Assembly (NCBI GenBank): GCA_964574395.1
Contig: CAZNNL010000076.1
Coordinates: forward strand, 1 to 6,636
Length of the DNA: 6,636 bases
Source: JAXGQD01 sp964574395
GTDB taxonomy: Bacteria > Bacillota > Clostridia > Saccharofermentanales > Fastidiosipilaceae
Direction: 5' to 3'
Positions 1 through 5,683 of the stretch are shown piece by piece. A model generated the notes under the pieces. It was given only the letters and a program-made list of their open reading frames with translations, did no database searches and was not told the DNA's origin. Numbering within the stretch: the stretch's first letter is position 1; every line of letters starts with the position of its first letter. The translations under genes were made by a program, and so were the position numbers.

Positions 1-1371
1 ATTCATTAGCATTCCAGCTTCTTGTGCCAAAGCAGAACGCTCACATTCATCGCTGCTTAAGGTCAGCTGACAGCAGAGCCTGCTACCTTTCATTTTTTCA
101 CCGGCAAAACTCAAACCATTCGTCTTCTCATCAAGTAGTGGGTGATCAATCTGCTGAGGATCTCCCAACAGAATTAACTTGGTACCTTTCCCAACACGCG
201 TGATAATGCCTTTTGCTTGTTTAGGAGTTAGATTTTGCGCTTCATCGATAATGAGCCAAGACTGCGTAATCGATCTACCCCGCATGAAGTTCATCGCTTC
301 ACAAGAAATGACGCCACGATCAAACAATAAATCGATTTTCGACTTCAATTCCGATTCATTCTTGTAACGCAAGTCATCACTCCGATCAACCAGTATTTCT
401 AGATTGTCGATTATTGGTCGCATCAATGGTGCGATTTTTTCTTGTTCATTTCCTGGCAAAAACCCAATATCATCATCAAACTGACTATTAGGCCTTACAA
501 CTAGAATTTTTCTGAATTTTTTATTTGAAGGCTCAAATGTCTGTTCAAGTCCAGCTGCTAAAGCATAGAAAGTCTTAGCTGTACCTGCAGGACCTTTGAT
601 GATGACCAAGGGAATCTCGTTGACATCGGCTAACAGAGCCTCTTGCATGAAGCGTTGTCCGACCGAGCGCGGAATCACACCAAAGGGTTGGGCATTAATG
701 TAGTTTAATGGGACGATACGCGTGCCGTTAAAGCGTCCCAGTTGTGTTTCTCGAAGTGAGCAATCATTATGAATGATATAGAACTCGTTATTGATGGGAG
801 TGAGTGGGGTCCTTTTGCCATCATCATCCATAGTATAAGCAAGCCCTGCATCAATACCTTGCGTGTTAAACTGTGCCATCGCTTCGGCTGGCGCATAGAT
901 ATCAAGGCGACCGCGATACTGTTTAGACCAAGCGGGTACTTGGTCGGTAGTGAAATCTTCTGCTACAATTCCCGCAATTTGGGCTTTGATACGTAAGACG
1001 ATGTCTTTCGTTACCAGAATCGCTTGCTCACCCTTTTCAAGCAAAGCTTTGCAAACTTTCAGAATCCGGTTATCGTTTGAATTTTCTTTGAAGCCGCTGG
1101 GAAGTTCAACTTCCATGCAGTTTGTTTCAAGCCTTAAACTTCCACCATCAGGTAAGGCAACCCCATGAATGAGATTGCCTTGCATACGAAGCGTTTCAAA
1201 GAAACGAATGACTTGTCTAGCGTTGCTGCCAATTTCGCCTTCATCGGTTTTGTGTCGATCCAGTTCCTCTAAGACGACAACTGAGATGATGATATCGTTA
1301 TCTTCAAAGGACATCAGGGCGTGTGGAGCTTGTAAAAGTACGTTGGTATCGAGGACATAAGTTTTCTTCAT
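1..1371 (-). CDS. ylaK: PhoH-family protein with N-terminal PIN domain (PhoH2/YlaK type), 3' end cut by window edge
   Basis: The reading frame is open from ATG at 1371 to the window edge and gives 457 residues without a stop. Residues 1-130 look like a PIN nuclease domain: VLDTNVLL with Asp8, LEELDRHK with Glu35/Glu36, Asp100 in SNDN and Asp123 in LVTKD are the usual acidic metal-binding set. The C-terminal half is a PhoH ATPase: Walker A GPAGTAKT at 260-267, IGFLPGNEQEKI in the middle, Walker B LIIDEAQN with Asp376-Glu377, and GDPQQID at 403-409. Proteins of this architecture are known as ATP-dependent RNA helicase/ribonucleases of the cytoplasm. The end, ECERSALAQEAG, matches the usual C-terminus, so probably only a few codons are missing. 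An AAAGGGGA site (1377-1384) lies at a normal distance before the ATG. One oddity is Ala265 where Walker A normally has Gly. Family assignment is firm; the cellular role is not known from sequence. Confidence 0.95.
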   Translation of the reverse strand, partial: MKKTYVLDTNVLLQAPHALMSFEDNDIIISVVVLEELDRHKTDEGEIGSNARQVIRFFETLRMQGNLIHGVALPDGGSLRLETNCMEVELPSGFKENSNDNRILKVCKALLEKGEQAILVTKDIVLRIKAQIAGIVAEDFTTDQVPAWSKQYRGRLDIYAPAEAMAQFNTQGIDAGLAYTMDDDGKRTPLTPINNEFYIIHNDCSLRETQLGRFNGTRIVPLNYINAQPFGVIPRSVGQRFMQEALLADVNEIPLVIIKGPAGTAKTFYALAAGLEQTFEPSNKKFRKILVVRPNSQFDDDIGFLPGNEQEKIAPLMRPIIDNLEILVDRSDDLRYKNESELKSKIDLLFDRGVISCEAMNFMRGRSITQSWLIIDEAQNLTPKQAKGIITRVGKGTKLILLGDPQQIDHPLLDEKTNGLSFAGEKMKGSRLCCQLTLSSDECERSALAQEAGMLMN

Positions 1372-1501
1372 AATATTCCCCTTTTATTTGTTAAACACAT
1401 TATGCAGTGTCTGTATTAGCATTTTGTTAACAAGATGTAGAGTTATGGTTAAGGAATGTTTCATTTCGCAGTCAATGGCTTTACATTGAAGCTAATGAAA
1501 A
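1372..1501. other. Divergent intergenic region between phoH2 and the folT leader
   Basis: There is no gene here. On the minus strand it carries the phoH2 ribosome binding site (complement of 1377-1384). A possible minus-strand -35 element TTGACT is the complement of 1470-1475, but I found no good -10 partner at 17 bp, so the phoH2 promoter is not placed. A perfect 10-bp palindrome, TTGTTAACAA, lies at 1424-1433 and could be an operator or chance in AT-rich DNA. Nothing resembling a terminator or a small ORF with a ribosome binding site was seen. Confidence 0.5.
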
Positions 1502-1530
1502 TGTACAAGTACAAGCAGGAACGGTACAAT
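1502..1530 (+). promoter_or_regulatory. Probable sigma-A promoter of the folT transcript
   Basis: The -10 is TACAAT at 1525-1530 (one mismatch to TATAAT). A weak -35, TGTACA, lies at 1502-1507 (4 of 6 matches to TTGACA) with a 17-bp spacer. Transcription would begin near 1537, just ahead of the first riboswitch stem at 1548, which supports the call. The -35 overlaps an interrupted palindrome TGTAC-AA-GTACA (1502-1513). Confidence 0.55.
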
Positions 1531-1547
1531 ATGTCTCAGTAGTATTT

Positions 1548-1641
1548 GACAGAGCGGGTCTGTCGCGTAAAGTGTTGGTGCTTAGGGATGAGCACTGAAC
1601 GAAAAGGTTTAACCTTGCGATGGCATACCTCTCCCGCTGTC
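1548..1641 (+). promoter_or_regulatory. Tetrahydrofolate (THF) riboswitch, class I
   Basis: The core CGCGTAAAGTGTTGGTG (1564-1580), then TTAGGGATG and TGAACGAA, then GCGATGGCATACC (1617-1629), follows the THF riboswitch consensus as I know it from the Eubacterium siraeum aptamer (CGCGTTAAGTG, GGGATG, AACGAA, CATTGCATCC). Supported stems are: an outer stem of GCGGG (1554-1558) with CCCGC (1633-1637), extended by GACA (1548-1551) with TGTC (1638-1641); GTCGC (1562-1566) with GCGAT (1617-1621); GTGCT (1578-1582) with AGCAC (1591-1595), closing a loop that contains GGGATG; and AAGG (1604-1607) with CCTT (1613-1616). The element sits directly before a folate transporter gene, its known genetic context. 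Reduced folates bind this class and lower expression of the downstream gene. Exact ends are approximate. Confidence 0.93.
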
Positions 1642-1662
1642 ACATAGATTCTTTCTATGTGA
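1640..1662 (+). promoter_or_regulatory. Hairpin in the folT leader, candidate anti-sequestor
   Basis: TCACATAGA (1640-1648) and TCTATGTGA (1654-1662) form a perfect 9-bp stem with a TTCTT loop. It is not followed by a T-run, so it is not an intrinsic terminator. Its first two bases (1640-1641) are also the last bases of the riboswitch outer stem, and its 3' arm is also needed for the alternative hairpin at 1649-1678. It therefore looks like the switching element between ligand binding and exposure of the ribosome binding site. The pairing is seen; the role is inferred. Confidence 0.6.
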
Positions 1663-1678
1663 AGCACACATGGAAGGA
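1649..1678 (+). promoter_or_regulatory. Alternative hairpin covering the folT ribosome binding site
   Basis: TTCTTTC (1649-1655) can pair with the Shine-Dalgarno GGAAGGA (1672-1678), using two G-U pairs, and ATGTG (1657-1661) pairs with CACAT (1667-1671). One T is bulged and the loop is AAGCA. This buries the ribosome binding site of folT and excludes the 1640-1662 hairpin. A T-run (1680-1685) follows the 3' arm, so a weak terminator is a second possibility, although the stem base is not GC-rich. Confidence 0.5.
1672..1678 (+). promoter_or_regulatory. Ribosome binding site deciding the folT start
   Basis: GGAAGGA stands 7 bases before ATG 1686. It fixes the start there rather than at the in-frame ATG at 1620, which lies inside the riboswitch and has no ribosome binding site. 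Confidence 0.85.
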
Positions 1679-1685
1679 ATTTTTT

Positions 1686-2258
1686 ATGTCTGGAAATTTT
1701 CTTAGGAACAAAACACGTCTTGATATTCGCACGCTTACATCTGCGGCTGTGTTAACAGCGTTGTCGGTGGTGTTGACGCGTTTTGCATCTTTCATGGCGC
1801 TGGGTGGGCAATCAATACGAATTGGCTTAGGCTCTATACCCCTAGTTATCGCAGGGCTCCTGCTTGGGCCCGTGGCGGGGGGGATGGCCGGATTGGCGGC
1901 AGACCTAATCGGTGTGATGATCAATCTTATGGGAGCCACTTTTCATCCAGGCTTCACACTGACTTCGATGCTAACCGGCTTGCTCCCAGGTCTTGTCATC
2001 TTGGCATGCAAAAGCAAGCTCAACACTAAAACGGTGGTTTTGGCGTGGCTTGCTGTTACTTTGGTTTGTTCAGTTGCTCTGCAAACGCTTTGGCTTTCGC
2101 AGTTGCAGGGGAATCCCTATTGGACTGTGTTAGTGACGCGGATGAGTCTTTTACCATTCGTACAAGGAGCACATCTAATCATACTTCTGGGCCTACTACC
2201 CGTGATGAAGAAATTACCCCAAGCTCAGCGCAAGACTACTTATAAAAATCATCCATAG
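1686..2258 (+). CDS. folT: FolT, substrate-binding S component of an ECF-type folate transporter
   Basis: This is a 190-residue, very hydrophobic protein, the normal size for an ECF S component, with about six membrane segments between roughly residues 18 and 172. IRIGLGSIPLVIAGLLLGPVA (from residue 44) and the motif FHPGFTLTSMLTGLLPGL (86-103) are typical of the FolT family, in which the GFTL region helps form the folate site. FolT captures folate at the membrane and works with the shared energizing module (two EcfA ATPases and EcfT). None of these is encoded in this window, so it is probably a group II S component using a module encoded elsewhere. The THF riboswitch upstream independently supports folate as the substrate. 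The start at 1686 is chosen by its ribosome binding site. The gene ends on TAG at 2256-2258, overlapping the end of the convergent permease gene by 10 bp, with no terminator visible between them. Confidence 0.93.
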   Translation: MSGNFLRNKTRLDIRTLTSAAVLTALSVVLTRFASFMALGGQSIRIGLGSIPLVIAGLLLGPVAGGMAGLAADLIGVMINLMGATFHPGFTLTSMLTGLLPGLVILACKSKLNTKTVVLAWLAVTLVCSVALQTLWLSQLQGNPYWTVLVTRMSLLPFVQGAHLIILLGLLPVMKKLPQAQRKTTYKNHP

Positions 2259-3463
2259 GCTTTTGCCACACCCAAATTTTCTCCTGAGGAACGGTTGAGG
2301 AAATGACTAAGTCCAAAGGAAGCGATGGCAAAAGTAACTCCGAAGGCTGCGAGCACCAGAAAGTTTGTATAAATGGGCGTCAGGCTACTCATGTCAGTCA
2401 ACGAGAGTTTAGCGAATTCATCTAAACTTTTTGTGTACCAGTAGGATGGCAGGAAGTTAGCGATTTGTTGGACCGGTTTGCTCAGATATTGCATTGGAAT
2501 AAACGATCCTCCAAAGAAGGAGAGTGTGAGGGGAATGACGTTGCCGATTACCATGACACTGCTTTCCGTACGCATAATGGTGGAGATGAAGATTGATAGA
2601 CTTAGTATGACAAGGGTGAAGATGGCTAAGTTAGCGAGAGCAAGTAGGCCGACTGTGCTGAACATGGTTTTGCCAAAATATTGGAGAGCAGCGAGTGTGT
2701 AAAGCACGATGAGAGCTAGGGCGCACATTAATTGGGACATCCCGATGCCAAAATTAAGTTGGCTGTAGCTCGTAGGTGAAGCCAGCTGTCTGGAAAGTAC
2801 TTTCTTATTGCGGAAGGCCAGATAGATGAAGCCTGAAACGAAGATGAGCGTGGACATGATGCCATAGGACGAGAAGCGGAAGAAGAAGTCTGTTGGTCCG
2901 GTGTTCCAATCCTGCACACTCTTAACAACGTGTACCTCAGTGCTCTGCGTTAAATCTTTGACTAGAGCTGTTGCCAAGACATTTTTATCTTGCGTAGGGT
3001 TTGCGGTGAGTTTCGCAGCCGTTACAGTTAAGAAACGTTCGACGACTTGATTCATCTGCCTTGATTCGCTGGCTGCACTTTCAATTTGCATGAGATGTGG
3101 GGCAGCGAGCTTACTATCGGCTCCGGCAGCTATATAAGCCGCGTAATCTTCAAAGAAATTTTCTGGTATGGTCAGTGCATACTGAATCTCCATGTAAAAG
3201 AGTTTGTTTCTAAGCACCAGAGGATCAGTCGGATACTCTACCAGAGTATTGTTGTGTGTCATGACATCGACCAAAGCCTGAGATAGTGGGTTACTTTGAT
3301 CAAAGTTCTCTACGACGAAGCTAACTGGCTTCTCACTAAAACTGGAGCTCAACTTTGGGCTGGAGGCCATATAGACCATGGTCATTACGATAGGCATAAG
3401 GACATAAATTAAGATGGATTTTTTCGTTCGGATTATACGTAGAGCAGTCTTAAATACTTGCAT
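2249..3463 (-). CDS. ABC-2 type exporter permease, third gene of the exporter operon (LnrN/LnrM-like)
   Basis: This 404-residue protein has the ABC2_membrane_3 layout: a short cytoplasmic start, one membrane helix (about 16-34), a large extracytoplasmic domain (about 35-195), then five helices (about 200-217, 237-260, 272-295, 302-322 and 364-386). FFGGSFIPMQYLS and IANFLPSYWYTKSLDEF (about 317-350) are the conserved loop after the fourth of these helices in this family. It should pair with the neighbouring permease as a heterodimer energized by the ATPase encoded upstream. Its ATG overlaps the end of the preceding permease gene by 14 bp in a different frame. A strong AGGAGGT site (complement of 3470-3476) lies inside that gene, pointing to coupled translation. 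The substrate cannot be read from sequence; the resemblance to the linearmycin-resistance exporter suggests an amphipathic or antimicrobial compound. Confidence 0.88.
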   Translation of the reverse strand: MQVFKTALRIIRTKKSILIYVLMPIVMTMVYMASSPKLSSSFSEKPVSFVVENFDQSNPLSQALVDVMTHNNTLVEYPTDPLVLRNKLFYMEIQYALTIPENFFEDYAAYIAAGADSKLAAPHLMQIESAASESRQMNQVVERFLTVTAAKLTANPTQDKNVLATALVKDLTQSTEVHVVKSVQDWNTGPTDFFFRFSSYGIMSTLIFVSGFIYLAFRNKKVLSRQLASPTSYSQLNFGIGMSQLMCALALIVLYTLAALQYFGKTMFSTVGLLALANLAIFTLVILSLSIFISTIMRTESSVMVIGNVIPLTLSFFGGSFIPMQYLSKPVQQIANFLPSYWYTKSLDEFAKLSLTDMSSLTPIYTNFLVLAAFGVTFAIASFGLSHFLNRSSGENLGVAKAYG

Positions 3464-4598
3464 AACTAGACCTCCTGATTTTGATAATAGAAATGGCCGC
3501 TAAGAATAAGGTGATAGCTCCGAGGATTAGACAGTTCTCCAATACACGTGCTTGATCTTGAAAGAAATACATGGAGTAGAAGGAATCTGCAATCAACTCT
3601 GCAGGATTAAGTCTAGCGACAAAGCGCAAATTGTTAATCATGTAAGCGCGGATTCCATCGTTCATTAAGCCGGCAAAGAAAGAACAAATCATGCTAATTG
3701 CAATTGCAGTAGATATTTTTACGTCAAAGCTACCTTTAACAAATGTTGCGAGCGTTGCCCCCATTGCGATGGCGGTGATGTTGGCCAAGATCAGCAGACC
3801 CCATAGTGGTAGACCGAAGTGCAGAACCGAAAAACCAATCACCTTATCTAAGAAAACCATGAACGCTATCGAATTGAGCATTTGTATAGTAAAGGCTGAG
3901 GAGATAGAGGCGAGCAGTAAGCTGCTTTTCGGTGCTGGTGAGACCAAGACGCGTGCTCCTTGCGTTGATAGGTCGCCTTGCAAATGTGTCACTTCATTCA
4001 GCGAAAAATTCATTGCGTACATGATGAACATGCCAATCAGTGCGAAGAAATAGACAGCGGTAGGGTTTCCTTCTTCGCGGAAGTTTTTATTCTGGAGCAA
4101 GTTCTGTGTATTTACCTTGTCCAAACTTTCCATGATTGCCATGGCTTTAGTAGGATTGCTTTGAATGCTTTCTCCAATAACAAAACTAATTTGATTGTAA
4201 CTATCTGCTATGGAACGTAAGATTGTTTGATCGATTTCGGAGCGGTTGATGGAGAGTTCAAGCTTGCCGTCACTTGTAGACGTATAAAAACCCGTGATAT
4301 TAAAAGCGTTCAACTCCTTAATTGCTGTTTCTTCATCCATGTAAGTTACGTCCAAGAAGCGTTGCTCGGCGTCAGGTGCAGAAATACTATCAAAGAATTC
4401 TTTGTAGGCCGGATTAGCTTGTGAAGATGAATCCTCAACAACAGCTACCTTCAAAGGCTCGAACTTCATTTCCCCCATTGGCATGATGGCAAGAGCGAAT
4501 ACAACAGCCATGATGTAGGGGAAGATTAGCATCCAAAAGAGCCTGATCGGATCGCGGAAATTTGATTTAAGTCTATATAAAAACACACGTATAAACAT
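3450..4598 (-). CDS. ABC-2 type exporter permease, second gene of the exporter operon (LnrM/LnrN-like)
   Basis: This 382-residue membrane protein has the same plan as its downstream partner. A basic N-terminus ending in FRDPIRL (14-20) runs into helix one (about 20-38). An extracytoplasmic domain (about 40-180) follows, with KVAVVEDSSS near 50-59, and then five helices (about 183-203, 226-250, 264-286, 295-313 and 353-371). LNPAELIADSFYSMYF (330-345) is the usual loop before the last helix. The protein ends in a basic tail, IKIRRSSYASI. The two permeases differ throughout and so look like an obligate heterodimer rather than a recent duplication. The start codon follows the ATPase stop after one base (TGA-T-ATG), with GAGGGA (complement of 4607-4612) as ribosome binding site. 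Role and substrate are inferred from family and operon only. Confidence 0.88.
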   Translation of the reverse strand: MFIRVFLYRLKSNFRDPIRLFWMLIFPYIMAVVFALAIMPMGEMKFEPLKVAVVEDSSSQANPAYKEFFDSISAPDAEQRFLDVTYMDEETAIKELNAFNITGFYTSTSDGKLELSINRSEIDQTILRSIADSYNQISFVIGESIQSNPTKAMAIMESLDKVNTQNLLQNKNFREEGNPTAVYFFALIGMFIMYAMNFSLNEVTHLQGDLSTQGARVLVSPAPKSSLLLASISSAFTIQMLNSIAFMVFLDKVIGFSVLHFGLPLWGLLILANITAIAMGATLATFVKGSFDVKISTAIAISMICSFFAGLMNDGIRAYMINNLRFVARLNPAELIADSFYSMYFFQDQARVLENCLILGAITLFLAAISIIKIRRSSYASI

Positions 4599-4599
4599 A

Positions 4600-5541
4600 T
4601 CAATTATCCCTCAATTCTTTACCCGTAATCTCAAGGAAAACGTTATTTAAAGTTGGCTGCTGGCAAAACACCTGCCCGTACCTCACTCTACTTTCTTCCA
4701 ATAGCTGGAGGAAGCTAAAAAGGTTGAGGTTGTTTTTACCAAGCTCAATATTTAACTTGTCTTCATCCAGAGTCCAACGTCTCACACCTTCTATTTCATC
4801 TAAATCGGGGAGCTTATCGATACTTTCTTCCATGAGTTCAACTTCTATAATTTCCTTGGTGCCAATCATTGATTTAACTTCTTCTGTTGTACCTTCAGCA
4901 ATCATACGACCTTTATCCATGATGCCAACGCGGTCACAAATCTGTTCCACTTCTTCCATGTAATGCGTTGTGTAAATCACCGTAACGCCCTTTTTGTTCA
5001 GCTCAACTATGCCTTCTAAAATGCGGTTACGACTTTGCGGATCGACTGCAACTGTAGGCTCATCGAGGAACAAGAGTTTGGGGCGATGTGCGATACCACA
5101 AGCAATATTAAGACGACGCTGAAGACCACCAGAAAGTTTCTTAGGTTTGAATTTGCGAAACTCCTCTAAACCGACGAACTTGATGGCTTCTTCAATCATG
5201 GCATTACGCGTAATCTTGTCGCTTACATATAGACCACAGAAGTAGTCAATGTTTTCGTAGACTGTTAGTTCTTCAAAAACGGCGACTTGCTGCATGACTA
5301 CGCCCAATTCTTTTTTAACTTCACGTTGGGTGGGGCTCATGACTTTTCCCAGTATGCTGATTTCGCCTTTTTCGTAGTTTAGTAGGGAAAGGATGGAGTT
5401 GATGAGTGTTGTTTTGCCAGAACCATTAGGACCGAGCAAACCATAAATTTCGCCTTCCTTAACGGTAAAGTTCATATGATCGATTGCGACCAAGTCACCA
5501 TAGCGCTTAACTAGATTTTTGACCTCGATGATGTTTTCCAT
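4600..5541 (-). CDS. ABC exporter ATPase subunit (LnrL/DrrA-like), first gene of the exporter operon
   Basis: This is a 313-residue cytoplasmic ATPase with every motif in place: Walker A GPNGSGKT (37-44), Q-loop Gln84/Gln85 in VVMQQ, signature LSGGLQ (136-141), Walker B LLFLDEP (156-162), D-loop near Asp167 in VAVDPQSR, and switch His193 in TTHYMEE. The C-terminal extension (about 225-313) ends in PTLNNVFLEITGKELRD, which marks the DrrA-type drug/lipid exporter ATPases. Length, gene order (ATPase, permease, permease) and a neighbouring NarL-type kinase match the LnrLMN exporter of Bacillus subtilis. It hydrolyses ATP to drive export through the two permeases encoded downstream. The ATG is supported by AGGAGGA (complement of 5546-5552). 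The D-loop has Ala165 where Gly is common, probably a subfamily trait. The ATPase call is firm; the substrate is unknown. Confidence 0.95.
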   Translation of the reverse strand: MENIIEVKNLVKRYGDLVAIDHMNFTVKEGEIYGLLGPNGSGKTTLINSILSLLNYEKGEISILGKVMSPTQREVKKELGVVMQQVAVFEELTVYENIDYFCGLYVSDKITRNAMIEEAIKFVGLEEFRKFKPKKLSGGLQRRLNIACGIAHRPKLLFLDEPTVAVDPQSRNRILEGIVELNKKGVTVIYTTHYMEEVEQICDRVGIMDKGRMIAEGTTEEVKSMIGTKEIIEVELMEESIDKLPDLDEIEGVRRWTLDEDKLNIELGKNNLNLFSFLQLLEESRVRYGQVFCQQPTLNNVFLEITGKELRDN

Positions 5542-5626
5542 ATAATCCTCCTATGTATTACCCCTTCGGGCTGATTCTTTTCTTGATGGTTTTATTGTAA
5601 GATTGGCATGAGCTTGGCAAAAGTGA

Positions 5627-5658
5627 GACATGTCACGCATTCGCATGACATTTGTCAT
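5627..5658. promoter_or_regulatory. Paired inverted repeats, candidate response-regulator operator
   Basis: GACATGTC (5627-5634) is a perfect palindrome. ATGACA-TT-TGTCAT (5645-5658) is a perfect inverted repeat with the same GACA/TGTC half-sites. Their centres are 21 bp apart, about two helix turns. Taking the exporter -10 at 5594-5599, they centre near -43 and -64, the usual place for an activating dimer. The repeats are seen directly; binding by the regulator partner of the adjacent kinase is inferred. Confidence 0.5.
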
Positions 5659-5670
5659 AAACTACTTAAG

Positions 5671-5676
5671 AAAGGG
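5671..5676 (+). promoter_or_regulatory. Ribosome binding site deciding the kinase start (GTG)
   Basis: AAAGGG stands 7 bases before GTG 5684. The in-frame ATG at 5645 has no purine-rich site before it and lies inside the inverted repeat, so GTG 5684 is preferred. Confidence 0.65.
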
Positions 5677-5683
5677 CCAATTA

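Larger units (their letters stand above)
5542..5683. promoter_or_regulatory. Divergent regulatory region between exporter operon and histidine kinase
   Basis: This 142-bp region is shared by two genes pointing away from each other. On the minus strand it holds the ATPase ribosome binding site and a candidate -10, TACAAT (complement of 5594-5599). I see no good -35 at 17 bp for it, as is usual for activator-dependent promoters. A short CCC/GGG hairpin lies at about 5561-5570 in the exporter leader. No convincing plus-strand promoter for the kinase was found. Confidence 0.5.

Noticed and set aside
179..1360. Several short plus-strand open frames (62-75 codons) across the first 1.4 kb
   Set aside because: They lie antisense to the phoH2 gene, have no ribosome binding sites and give protein sequences without recognisable domains, while the opposite frame carries full PIN and PhoH motifs.
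1424..1433. TTGTTAACAA palindrome as a defined operator
   Set aside because: It is short, AT-rich and unique in the region, with no promoter placed next to it, so it was noted only in the intergenic entry.
1640..1662. Intrinsic terminator after the riboswitch
   Set aside because: The stem is perfect, but it is followed by GAAGCACAC rather than a T-run, so a switching hairpin is more likely.
1655..1939. 94-codon minus-strand open frame opposite folT
   Set aside because: It is a shadow of the FolT frame; the product is low-complexity and Pro/Ile/Arg-rich with no family features.
3691..4053. 120-codon plus-strand open frame inside the second exporter gene
   Set aside because: It is antisense to a clear permease with consistent membrane topology, and there is no ribosome binding site.
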